In this document: one piece after another, positions 7,997-15,204 of the stretch
Layout of the letters: every line of letters begins with the position of its first letter
Position numbering within the stretch: the stretch's first letter is position 1
From: a virus
DNA length: 24,847 bases
Strand: one strand, 5' to 3'
Virus record (IMG/VR): IMGVR_UViG_3300028837_001008
Span: 1-24,847 of that record
Program-made: the position numbers and the translations under genes
The notes under the pieces: generated by a model
The model's database searches: none
Seen by the model: only the letters and a program-made list of their open reading frames with translations
Told to the model about the DNA's origin: nothing

Positions 7997-8968
7997 TTAT
8001 TCTCCAGGTAACATGCCAGCCCCAATGACAGGCTTTGATATACTCCGCATAGCTTTCTTGTAGGCTTTTTCCATTCTGTTACGGTCATGTAATATTACTG
8101 TTTTATTAGTGTGTAAATCGGCTTGTGTAGCTTTCCCCAGTTCCTTAAATCTTACAATGCATTTATGGGCTGCTAGGAACGCCACAGCCGATTTGAAAAT
8201 AGCCATATCGAAAGTTCGCCATTCAGTATAGTAATTTATTGTAACTCCGCAATTAGTATTAGGAATGGGCGTCCCGTTTAATTGTGTTATTGTAAGTTTT
8301 CCACATCTTGCATCAAGTACAGTTATTTTTAATTGGTGGCAATTCCCATTAGTATCTATCCAATGTCCATCTACATCAGTTCCACAAGAAGTTTCGCCAT
8401 ATCCTGTTACTACTCCATCCCCATTAATATCAGCCAGTAAACCCTCCTTGGTGGCAAAAGTAGTATTAGTTCCATCAAACCATGCACCAGTATCAGGATT
8501 GCATTTGGGGCGTTCATCTTCGTGATATAAGTAAACTTCTCTCAATGCTTCAATGTATGCTTCCCAAATAATTCCAGCTATATCATGGTCGCTTACAGAT
8601 TTTTTTGAGGTAAGTCCAGAATATCTTCTAGTGTCATAGATAATATTCCAAGGAAGTATGTAAAATTTATCTTTGTAAATTGTAGCATATGTAGGAGAAG
8701 ATGCTGTTACTTCTATAATGTATTGTCCGAAAATAGCATCAGCAGGTATATTATACGAGTAATAATAATGTCCAGTTGTTAGTGAAACCATCGAAATTGA
8801 ATTTATAGTTACATTAGAACATGGGTCATATATTGTAATTGAAACAGATGATGGGTCTACATATGCATTTCCATCAATATTTTTAATTTTAGCAACATAA
8901 TAATTTTCTTCGCCCCTCTCGTAAATTGAATTTTCATACTTTGTTGTAATATTGTAAAAGTTTCCCAT
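7997..8968 (-). CDS. Connector-region protein with Ig-like N-terminus and dockerin-like Ca-binding motif (323 aa)
   Basis: Residues about 15-105 look like an Ig-like beta-sandwich (VDPSSVSITIYDP, then TTGHYYYSYNIPADAIFGQYI). A helix with EAYIEALREVYLYHEDE follows, then an acidic loop ADINGDGVVTGYGE at about 177-190 that matches a dockerin/EF-hand calcium-binding loop, and a second D-x-D-G...D-x-N-G-N stretch. Cys residues lie around these loops. The C-terminal 90 residues are helical and basic (FDMAIFKSAVAFLAAHKC, then NRMEKAYKKAMRSIS), which resembles head-tail connector or adaptor proteins. The gene sits three bases before the tail-terminator-like gene. A connector role is inferred; the Ig and Ca-binding insertions are unusual for one. 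The start at 8968 has GGTGAAAT upstream. Confidence 0.5.
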   Translation of the reverse strand: MGNFYNITTKYENSIYERGEENYYVAKIKNIDGNAYVDPSSVSITIYDPCSNVTINSISMVSLTTGHYYYSYNIPADAIFGQYIIEVTASSPTYATIYKDKFYILPWNIIYDTRRYSGLTSKKSVSDHDIAGIIWEAYIEALREVYLYHEDERPKCNPDTGAWFDGTNTTFATKEGLLADINGDGVVTGYGETSCGTDVDGHWIDTNGNCHQLKITVLDARCGKLTITQLNGTPIPNTNCGVTINYYTEWRTFDMAIFKSAVAFLAAHKCIVRFKELGKATQADLHTNKTVILHDRNRMEKAYKKAMRSISKPVIGAGMLPGE

Positions 8969-8969
8969 T

Positions 8970-9710
8970 TTATTTCACCCATTTTCCAAGTTTATGTTGC
9001 CATTTGTAAAGTTCTAATGCATGAACGTAAGCCTCAAAGTCTAATTCAAGTTCATCCCAAGTTTTCTCCGCAACTTTTAATTTTCCATCACGGATTCTTG
9101 CTATGAATGCACCTTTAACTTTAATTCCAGTTAGCTCTTTAAAAGCCATTGCGTAAGCTGCAAGTTGTAACCAGTATGTCGGATAGAATGCTTTACCAGT
9201 TTTCCAATCACCGATGACATAAGCAGGTTTCTCAAATTTTGGTTCACGCCCTCTTACTAAAAAAGGACTTGGTGAAACGCCCTTTGGTGTCTTGATTTTT
9301 GGGGGGCTTTGATACATTCCCACGAAATCCGCAGTTCCAGCATATCCGTACTTGTTGCTCCAAAGTCTTTGTTCAAGTCCATCGGGTTTAAGTGATGCAC
9401 TTTGTCGAAATTCGTAAAATTTACACATGCCTTCTTGAATTTCTAGTTCATATCCACCAAGATTGCAATCTTCGCCCTTTAATGTTAATTCAATGAGCTT
9501 ATGCACATGAATACCTATTGCTTGTCTAGTTTCAAGTATCTGATTTGCCTTTGCACGCCCTATTTTTTTTATCCAAGCATCTATTCTGTGTTTGGCTATA
9601 ATGCCAAGGGATGCTGTTACTCTGATATAATCTTTTCCGTGTATACGATAATTTGTGTTAGTAGATTCAAAGTCTTTAGGTACAACTATTTGCCACTTTT
9701 TTTGTACCAT
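8970..9710 (-). CDS. PD-(D/E)XK nuclease, RecB/Cas4-like exonuclease domain (246 aa)
   Basis: The PD-(D/E)XK signature is readable in order: a GIHVHKLIE helix (His at about 70), GLEQRLW (Glu about 113), YAGTADFVGMY (Asp about 128), IGDWKTGK (Asp 168, Lys 170), and the motif QLAAYAMAF (Gln 182, Tyr 186). This set defines RecB-like and Cas4-like DNA exonucleases that cut DNA with Mg2+. No Cys cluster for an Fe-S centre is visible at the C-terminus, so it is not a canonical Cas4. A basic Pro-rich insertion of about 30 residues separates the second and third motifs. It lies between the capsid/tRNA region and tail genes, an odd place for a DNA-processing gene; roles in recombination, DNA packaging or host DNA degradation are possible. 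The start has a GAGGAATAAAC ribosome binding site lying in the end of the preceding small ORF. Confidence 0.8.
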   Translation of the reverse strand: MVQKKWQIVVPKDFESTNTNYRIHGKDYIRVTASLGIIAKHRIDAWIKKIGRAKANQILETRQAIGIHVHKLIELTLKGEDCNLGGYELEIQEGMCKFYEFRQSASLKPDGLEQRLWSNKYGYAGTADFVGMYQSPPKIKTPKGVSPSPFLVRGREPKFEKPAYVIGDWKTGKAFYPTYWLQLAAYAMAFKELTGIKVKGAFIARIRDGKLKVAEKTWDELELDFEAYVHALELYKWQHKLGKWVK

Positions 9711-9712
9711 GT

Positions 9713-9832
9713 TTATTCCTCAAATAATTTATGGAATCTATTTGGATGATTTTCTACTATCATTTTAAGAGTATCAGAGGACCAAGGATAAATTGCTACT
9801 ATTTTACCTGTTTGTATATCTAAATATTTCAT
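9713..9832 (-). CDS. 39-aa ORF starting one base after tRNA-Thr
   Basis: A short open frame with a normal hydrophilic composition (for example MKYLDIQTGKIVAIYPWSSD), ending three bases before the nuclease start, so the two are probably coupled. There is no Shine-Dalgarno-like sequence before the ATG, because the preceding bases are the acceptor stem of tRNA-Thr plus one base. If the tRNA is processed at its 3' end, this ORF would begin an almost leaderless mRNA that also carries the nuclease gene. No family recognised. Confidence 0.5.
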   Translation of the reverse strand: MKYLDIQTGKIVAIYPWSSDTLKMIVENHPNRFHKLFEE

Positions 9833-9833
9833 A

Positions 9834-9905
9834 AGCCGACACTCTGCATCGAACAGAGGACATACCCTTACAGGGGGTGCATTTTACCAACTAAACTATA
9901 TCGGC
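9834..9905 (-). tRNA. tRNA-Thr (anticodon TGT)
   Basis: A 72-base cloverleaf can be folded on the minus strand. The acceptor stem is GCCGATA/TGTCGGC (7 pairs, one G-T). The D stem is GTTT/AAAT with a G-G pair in the loop, and the T arm is CTCTG-TTCGATG-CAGAG. The anticodon arm has a 4-pair stem plus one outer C-A mismatch and the 7-base loop CCTGTAA, giving anticodon TGT (plus-strand bases 9870-9872) for ACA codons. The base after the acceptor stem is U73, as in archaeal tRNA-Thr rather than bacterial A73. No CCA is encoded. Oddly, position 33 is C instead of U. Confidence 0.8.
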
Positions 9906-9919
9906 ATTAAAAATTAAAA

Positions 9920-9935
9920 GAGGGGATTAACCCTC
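9920..9935 (-). terminator. Hairpin plus T-run after the major capsid gene
   Basis: In the leftward transcript the stem GAGGG/CCCTC (loop TTAATC) is followed directly by TTTTAATTTTT, which looks like a terminator or a 3'-end stabiliser. It lies between the capsid stop at 9946 and tRNA-Thr. It would limit transcription of downstream genes relative to the capsid gene. Confidence 0.55.
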
Positions 9936-9945
9936 ATTCACCTAT

Positions 9946-11292
9946 TTAAGGATTTACAACGTGTGCAATCGCATCCGTATCAAGTTCGCCTACAGCGAAA
10001 TATGCCCACTGGTCGATTCTGTATGAATTACAGTTGCTTTGGAAAAACTTGTAGGTCTTAGGGCGTTCTCCAAAGACCGCACCAACGGCTCGTCTTGAAT
10101 CAACAATGATTGCTACGACTTCACTAGCTAAATCAGTACAACCATTTGCACCGCAGTATTCAATGACTTTAAGCCCACTCATTTTTTTGAGCCTGCCATC
10201 GTCATCGAAACTAACATCTGCCATCCAAGGCATAGGTTGCGAATGTTGCATTCTCTTAAAGATTGCAGCGACAGTTGGTGATACAATCAAATAGTCAGGG
10301 CTATAAGGTCCAGCTAAACCGTTACCTTCTCTCATACCAGCTACAGCAAGATGAATTGCGTTGTAAAGTTGGTACAATGCAGTATCGGTACAACATGAAC
10401 CAGCAATATCAGGAGTACAGCTTATTGCAGTACCAAGAGTTTCTGTAGTTCCAGGTGCAGCAGTTTCTAGCTCACTGTAAATCTGAGCATCGAACCATTG
10501 TGCCCATGAATCGGACATAGCAATAAGATACGAATCCATTAGGATTGAACCTACATCCCATATATCCTTGTCACAAACGATAGCCTCAAGATTGTACTGT
10601 TTCAAAGTAAGCGGGTAAGTCGTGAATAAGATACTTGCACAAGATGCACACTCACAAGCTGCTTTTTCACTTGGAGCACCGAATGCACCGAATGCTCGAA
10701 TCTGTACACCAAGTCCATCACCAGGGTTTATAGCAATACCTTTTACAGCAATTTTGAAAAGGTCGGCTTTACAAACGAAGGTATTCCAAACGATTTTAGC
10801 ATAAACATCTTCAGGACTCCACTCACTAACATCATCCTCACAACCAGTATCGGCATCAGTGTTAATAAATAACCTGTCCATGCTTGTTTCACCATACTTT
10901 TGACCTTCATAGATTTGGAATTTAATGTCTTTCACATTTGAAAGTTTAGTTTCATACTGAGACCGAGTATCTATATTCTCGTATCTTTTGTAGTAACCAT
11001 TGTAGAATTTTTGTATGTCATTTACTTCGTTTCCATTGCCTTTAACTTCACCACCATCATCAGTGATTTTTGGCTTTGGAGCAAGTTCAGGGTGTTCTTT
11101 GTAGATTGCCTCAAGAGCAGCAGTTTTTTGCTCTTCAAAAGCAGCATCTTTAGCTTCTTTGACTTCTTTATCCTTCTCTTCATCAAGTGCAGCCTGTTTT
11201 GTTTTCAGGTCTCGCAACTTGATTTCTTTGTCGAGATTTTCCTCATAGGCTTTTAATTCCTCTGGGGACATATCTTCAATATCTTTACTCAT
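9946..11292 (-). CDS. Major capsid protein, HK97-like with N-terminal scaffold-like region (448 aa)
   Basis: The first about 85 residues are highly charged and helical (SPEELKAYEENLDKEIKLRD, KDKEVKEAKDAAFEEQ), like the delta/scaffold domain removed from HK97-type capsid proteins during maturation. The rest has the HK97-like order: an N-arm and E-loop region, a long central helix region (DSYLIAMSDSWAQWFDAQIY), then YSPDYLIVSPTVAAIFKRM, a segment common in HK97-fold capsid proteins, and a C-terminal strand with RRAVGAVFGERPKTYKFF and a final YFAVGE. There are 12 Cys residues after the scaffold region, including the cluster ACECASC, CC and CGANGC, unusual for this family. It follows the protease-like gene and has the strongest type of ribosome binding site. 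Assigned from length, order and these segments. Confidence 0.85.
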   Translation of the reverse strand: MSKDIEDMSPEELKAYEENLDKEIKLRDLKTKQAALDEEKDKEVKEAKDAAFEEQKTAALEAIYKEHPELAPKPKITDDGGEVKGNGNEVNDIQKFYNGYYKRYENIDTRSQYETKLSNVKDIKFQIYEGQKYGETSMDRLFINTDADTGCEDDVSEWSPEDVYAKIVWNTFVCKADLFKIAVKGIAINPGDGLGVQIRAFGAFGAPSEKAACECASCASILFTTYPLTLKQYNLEAIVCDKDIWDVGSILMDSYLIAMSDSWAQWFDAQIYSELETAAPGTTETLGTAISCTPDIAGSCCTDTALYQLYNAIHLAVAGMREGNGLAGPYSPDYLIVSPTVAAIFKRMQHSQPMPWMADVSFDDDGRLKKMSGLKVIEYCGANGCTDLASEVVAIIVDSRRAVGAVFGERPKTYKFFQSNCNSYRIDQWAYFAVGELDTDAIAHVVNP

Positions 11293-11310
11293 TGTTTTCT
11301 ATCCTCCATA
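11293..11310 (-). promoter_or_regulatory. Strong ribosome binding site of the capsid gene
   Basis: The leader TATGGAGGATAGAAAACA carries a full GGAGG core and differs by one inserted G from the tail tube leader at 7457-7473, suggesting a shared high-expression translation signal. Confidence 0.65.
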
Positions 11311-11314
11311 AATT

Positions 11315-12190
11315 TTAGTTCTTTAACGCTAATTTTTTAGCTTTTATTCTACTAATAATTTCTTGTCTTTTTTCTTCAATTTCAGCTTCTAATTTGCCTG
11401 TGCAAATATCACATTCACAAGCACTTTCATGTTCACCATCATTGCGTAATCCACAACCGTCTTTGTCGTTGCAACGCCCTTGTAGGACAGTAGATACACA
11501 AACAGGTGTGATTTCGGTCAAAACCGGTACAAGGTCATCTTCACCGTAACCTTCTTTCTTCCAAGGTACATTTTTTGGTAAATTTGATGCTAGTATAAAA
11601 TCCCGCTTTCCATAATATGTTACTGATACATTAGGAATTTGTCCTGCACGTTCACACAATTTGACATATGCTGTCCATGCAGTAGTAAACTCACAATCAG
11701 GCTCTACATTTAATTCCATTGATACTTCTTTAGTTTCTGTATTGAATTTTACATTTGTATGATACCCAATAAAATAAGTAATATCAGTTTGCATCAAGAA
11801 GAACCCTGTGGAAGTGCCCATATGATTAATGTCATGTAAAGTTCCGTTCCATTTCTTGTAGCTCTTCTCTAATACTTCCGCAGAAAGAAATCCACCGTTC
11901 ATAAATCTGTCACCTATAATAGCTATCATGTTTTTAGTACCTGTTTGAACAGGATTTTCAGCTTCTTCGGATTCTAATTCCTTAATAGGTATTACTGTAA
12001 ATTGAGCTTCATCAGTAAACATCTCTTCATTTTTCTTATGTCTACGTTTCCAATACTCATGGCATACTGCAACAACTTTATCACGACTCCAACTGGGGTG
12101 TTCTTTTTTTGTATATGGAATACACCGCTTGATGAAATCTGTTTTAGTCTCACCTTTTTTTGGCTTTGGATTCTCAAATTCATTATCCAT
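11315..12190 (-). CDS. Prohead protease-like / capsid maturation protein (291 aa)
   Basis: Located just before the major capsid gene. The N-terminus (about residues 9-55: PKKGETKTDFIKRCIPY, then RDKVVAVCHEYW) matches a short module often found at the start of phage capsid-maturation proteins. The central part has GTLHDINHMG (His at about 123) and, about 80 residues later, IPNVSVTYYG (Ser at about 202), a His/Ser arrangement compatible with an S78-type prohead serine protease that trims the capsid scaffold region. The C-terminal segment is Cys-rich (CNDKDGC, then ACECDIC), followed by a charged helix (KLEAEIEEKRQEIISRIKAK) that may be scaffold-like. The catalytic residues are inferred, not proven. 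The start has AGGTGA upstream. Confidence 0.65.
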   Translation of the reverse strand: MDNEFENPKPKKGETKTDFIKRCIPYTKKEHPSWSRDKVVAVCHEYWKRRHKKNEEMFTDEAQFTVIPIKELESEEAENPVQTGTKNMIAIIGDRFMNGGFLSAEVLEKSYKKWNGTLHDINHMGTSTGFFLMQTDITYFIGYHTNVKFNTETKEVSMELNVEPDCEFTTAWTAYVKLCERAGQIPNVSVTYYGKRDFILASNLPKNVPWKKEGYGEDDLVPVLTEITPVCVSTVLQGRCNDKDGCGLRNDGEHESACECDICTGKLEAEIEEKRQEIISRIKAKKLALKN

Positions 12191-12194
12191 AAAG

Positions 12195-12689
12195 TCACCT
12201 TTTCATATTTTTATTATATCGTTTATTTTGAATACTCTTAATATACATAGTCTCTTCGAAACTGTGCATATTTTTCGGAATTTTGCCCTCTTTTCTAAGT
12301 CGTTTTGTTTTTTCTTTTGACTCAAACCATATATTAGGAATCCATTTTTCAGGAGGTTTAACATATGGTTTTATTAAGACTTGTAATTCAGCAGATTTTT
12401 TGAGCATCTCATTAAGTATCCAAAAGAATACATCATTGTAAGCAGTATCTTTTGCAATTATCCATAAAGCAAGTTGTCCGAACCGTTTCACCATATCTCG
12501 TTGCCATTCAGGTTTTAATTGATTTGCACCAATGACAAGTATGCTATTTAAATTCTTAATTACGGGATTTGGATAAAATTTTAAATTCTCATCCATTATA
12601 GCCATATCAACTTTCAAATGGCGATAACCTAGTTTCAGCAAGAGGCGTAATATTTTCTTGGAGTGTTCGCCATAGCCTATATCGGTCAT
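12195..12689 (-). CDS. Hypothetical head-region protein (164 aa)
   Basis: Not recognised. The start overlaps the stop of the preceding gene by four bases (ATGA), indicating translational coupling. The first half is alternating hydrophobic/charged (KKILRLLLKLGYRHLKVDMA and NSILVIGANQLK), compatible with an alpha/beta fold, and includes a helix with FGQLALWIIAKDTAYNDVFF. The last about 50 residues are very basic (KEKTKRLRKEGK, NKRYNKNMKR), suggesting nucleic acid or capsid contact. Its position between the gp10-like gene and the protease suggests a role in head assembly, but no function can be claimed. Confidence 0.5.
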   Translation of the reverse strand: MTDIGYGEHSKKILRLLLKLGYRHLKVDMAIMDENLKFYPNPVIKNLNSILVIGANQLKPEWQRDMVKRFGQLALWIIAKDTAYNDVFFWILNEMLKKSAELQVLIKPYVKPPEKWIPNIWFESKEKTKRLRKEGKIPKNMHSFEETMYIKSIQNKRYNKNMKR

Positions 12690-13279
12690 GCTTTTTTCTT
12701 CCTAGCGACATTTCTCTTAATAGCTTCTTTATTAGCTTTTTTGAACTCTTCCCGTTTTACTGAGTCCTTCTTGAGGTCACTAAACTCAGCCTCAAATAGA
12801 AGCTCTTCATCTTTTTCTCCTATATCTCGCAAAGGAACAATGCTTTTTGCTTTTGCATTTTTAAATCGATTGTTAATAAATTCTTTATTTCGTACAGCCG
12901 ATTCCATGTAATCTTCATATCTATGCTCTAGTTGTCCTTCTAAACTAGCTAAATTTGTATTGTAGGATTGTATCTGTTCATCAAATATCTTCAATACTTT
13001 TTTCTTGTCGTACTCTGAATAAAACATAAGATTAGGAATTAATGTTATTGTTATAGGAAGTTTTATTTCCTCCTGTTGAATTTTTTTTCTATCATTTATT
13101 AGTCTTTTAACAATGAACTCATATTGAGCTTTCTGTTTCAATGCGTTTGTATAACGATTTGATGCATTTACAAGCTCTTGAAAATATTGCCCTTCAACAT
13201 CCATAAGCGGTGGTGACTTATGAGGTTTCGCTTCTTCTGGAACTTTTTGTTTTTTCTTAATAACTCTTTTTTTTGCCAT
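12686..13279 (-). CDS. Charged coiled-coil head-region protein (197 aa)
   Basis: Not recognised. The protein is lysine/glutamate-rich with basic ends (MAKKRVIKKKQK and RNVARKKKA) and long helices between (NRYTNALKQKAQYEFIVKRL, then FDEQIQSYNTNLASLEGQLE), a probable coiled coil at about residues 35-135. No membrane segment or signal peptide. The start at 13279 has GAGGAAAAAAT before the ATG, the same string as used by the tail chaperone. The pattern would suit a scaffold, minor capsid or DNA-packaging accessory protein; this is inference from position and composition. Confidence 0.5.
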   Translation of the reverse strand: MAKKRVIKKKQKVPEEAKPHKSPPLMDVEGQYFQELVNASNRYTNALKQKAQYEFIVKRLINDRKKIQQEEIKLPITITLIPNLMFYSEYDKKKVLKIFDEQIQSYNTNLASLEGQLEHRYEDYMESAVRNKEFINNRFKNAKAKSIVPLRDIGEKDEELLFEAEFSDLKKDSVKREEFKKANKEAIKRNVARKKKA

Positions 13280-13291
13280 ATTTTTTCCTCT

Positions 13292-13714
13292 TTAATTATA
13301 GAATCTCATTATTTTATCTTTAAATATTTTTGGCACTTCTTGCAGGGTTCTCCAAGCAGCCCAGGACATATACGGGAGAAATGCCGTTTTCCCACTACTA
13401 CTTTTAATTACTCTAGGATTTTCAGTAGTTCCAACTCTAATATATCTTGTTCCATATTCAAGAAATGCTGTATAAGGTTCGCCCTTATCATTGGTTACAT
13501 CACAAATAATCTTGAAACTATGTTTGCCAGTTTTTTGAGAACGGATACCTCTTACCAAGTGACCTTTTTTTCTAGGTGCTCGATATTTAGCTCTCCTAAC
13601 TATTTTTTTCTCTATTTCGTTAGTAAGTACCCCTTCTTCCAATGCTTTAATTACGCTTTCAGTTTTAGATATGAATTGCTGGAGACCTTTAGTTCTTACT
13701 TTTAGTGCTACCAT
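13292..13714 (-). CDS. HK97-gp10-like head-tail joining protein (140 aa)
   Basis: The sequence follows the HK97 gp10 pattern: an N-terminal helix (LQQFISKTESVIKALEEG), then RRAKYRAPRKKGHLVRGIRS, the family's A-P-x-K-x-G-x-L-R core, then a strand YTAFLEYGTRY (E-Y-G-T is diagnostic), and a C-terminal aromatic/Pro stretch (TAFLPYMSWAAW). The family acts at the head-tail interface or as tail completion protein. I prefer the ATG at 13714 over the TTG at 13729 because GGTGA lies at a normal distance before 13714. It overlaps the portal stop by 26 bases. Its location between portal and protease, rather than after the capsid, is a gene-order variation. Confidence 0.75.
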   Translation of the reverse strand: MVALKVRTKGLQQFISKTESVIKALEEGVLTNEIEKKIVRRAKYRAPRKKGHLVRGIRSQKTGKHSFKIICDVTNDKGEPYTAFLEYGTRYIRVGTTENPRVIKSSSGKTAFLPYMSWAAWRTLQEVPKIFKDKIMRFYN

Positions 13715-15203
13715 CTTGCTCTTCACCAAGGAGTTTTTCTTTTGCAGCTTGTAGTTTTCGTTTCTCTATCATAGCCTTCTGTGAAACATTAAGTTGATAA
13801 TCATATAAGTTTTGTACACTTTCTTCATTATCATCATTATCTTCTTCTCCGTCATTATCTTTACTTGGTGATTCAGGTTTTTGTGGTTTTGGAATATCAG
13901 TTGGAATCTTTTCAGTATCAAGTTCAATTTGACCTTTATTGAAAACTGTTCGAGCTTCTTTCGGATTAATAAATCCACCTGCTCCTCTTTGCCCATTCAT
14001 AGCAAGAGTTGCAGCTTCTACTCTTTTATGCAGAATTGCAGCTTCGGCTAACTCATCAATATAAATAGCATTCCAAACAATGTTATACTTCCATTTTCGC
14101 CCTTTGGCTTTTAAAATTCTTTCGTATAGAATTTCTATTAATGGAGTATATTCAAAATCTTGGTCGTCTTTTACATCTTTAACATAATCGCCCATACCCA
14201 CTTCTGCACCAGTTACTTTACCAATTTGAACACCAGTTAAAACATGAGTAGGCATTCTAAACGCAGAAGCAACTTTGAGCACTAAGTAATCATAAAATGG
14301 TTTAGGGTCAATCGCTACAGGATTTATAGCTTTAATTTCAGATGTTTCATCATGTATATAAGCTCCTGGATGTTGTTTTACTACCCTTTGCCAAAATTTT
14401 AGTCTCTCATCTCCAAGACCATCCTCTTTTATATCATATGAACCATGTGCAAACCAAGCTAGGATTTCGCCACAACTAATATCTACATTTACCATAGATT
14501 TAATAATGTTTCGGAGTAGATTGATTTTAGAATTTCCAAATTCTTTATGTGGTAATTTATCAACCGTTAAATGTATAATCCTATCAGGATGAATCCAGTA
14601 ATCTTTACCATTTTTGGTATCTTCATAATGAAAATGCTTGGTAAAAAGTTTTTGATATTTTCTTTTTTGGGAAGGATAATAATCTATTTCTTTAATGTAC
14701 TCGCTGTTCAATACTGTAATTTTCCAAGGAGCTGCATAAACTTTATTATCATTTACTTCTATTTTGGTGGGAGGGTCATGCACTTCAGTTTTTTCATCAT
14801 TTTCATAAGTAATTAAAAGATAACCATCACCATAGGTAAAAGCAGCTACTTTTGCTTCTTCCCATTTCTTTTTAAATTGATTACGTCTTTCAAATGTTTT
14901 TAATATTTGTAAATCTTCTTTTACTGGAACTGTTTGTTGATTTTGAGATTCTATTTCAAACCAAGCTCTAATTGAATCCATAGCTTTCTTTCTTGCACCT
15001 TTCATAAATAAAGGACATTGTAGTGCTGTCTCTCTACAGGTCTCCATGCTTAATTCTTTTTTAAGAAAACTATGCTTATATTCAGGACTTGCATCAGGTG
15101 GATGTATTAAATTCAGTTCTTTCTTACCTTCTTTAATATCTTCGGCAGAAGGTGCAATATAATTTTTCCAAACCTTTCTCAAGTGGTCGCCTATTGTTGC
15201 CAT
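13689..15203 (-). CDS. Portal protein (504 aa)
   Basis: The second gene of the leftward unit, directly downstream of the large terminase, where the portal is expected. The start at 15203 has GGAGATTAAA before ATG and begins with MATIGDHLRKVW; the longer frame runs into the terminase. The core (about residues 85-380) has portal-like segments: AAPWKITVLNSEYIKEIDYY, WIHPDRIIHLTVDKLP (the conserved H-x-x-R-I-I-H strand), and RMPTHVLTGVQIGKVTGAEVGMGDY, a P-x-x-x-L-G..TG-x-E segment near the clip/stem helix. The C-terminus is acidic and disordered (PSKDNDGEEDNDDNEE), then basic. The family forms the dodecameric DNA gate of the procapsid. Confidence 0.85.
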   Translation of the reverse strand: MATIGDHLRKVWKNYIAPSAEDIKEGKKELNLIHPPDASPEYKHSFLKKELSMETCRETALQCPLFMKGARKKAMDSIRAWFEIESQNQQTVPVKEDLQILKTFERRNQFKKKWEEAKVAAFTYGDGYLLITYENDEKTEVHDPPTKIEVNDNKVYAAPWKITVLNSEYIKEIDYYPSQKRKYQKLFTKHFHYEDTKNGKDYWIHPDRIIHLTVDKLPHKEFGNSKINLLRNIIKSMVNVDISCGEILAWFAHGSYDIKEDGLGDERLKFWQRVVKQHPGAYIHDETSEIKAINPVAIDPKPFYDYLVLKVASAFRMPTHVLTGVQIGKVTGAEVGMGDYVKDVKDDQDFEYTPLIEILYERILKAKGRKWKYNIVWNAIYIDELAEAAILHKRVEAATLAMNGQRGAGGFINPKEARTVFNKGQIELDTEKIPTDIPKPQKPESPSKDNDGEEDNDDNEESVQNLYDYQLNVSQKAMIEKRKLQAAKEKLLGEEQDGSTKSKN

Positions 15204-15204
15204 T

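Noticed and set aside
9834-9905. Reading the minus-strand tRNA as tRNA-Tyr (GTA)
   Set aside because: A shift of one base would restore T33 but breaks three pairs of the anticodon stem; the Thr reading keeps four pairs, and U73 fits archaeal tRNA-Thr.
13220-13705. Long open frame (161 codons) on the plus strand
   Set aside because: It lies antisense to the well-supported HK97-gp10-like gene and the start of the coiled-coil gene; its Phe/Ser-rich composition is that of a shadow frame.
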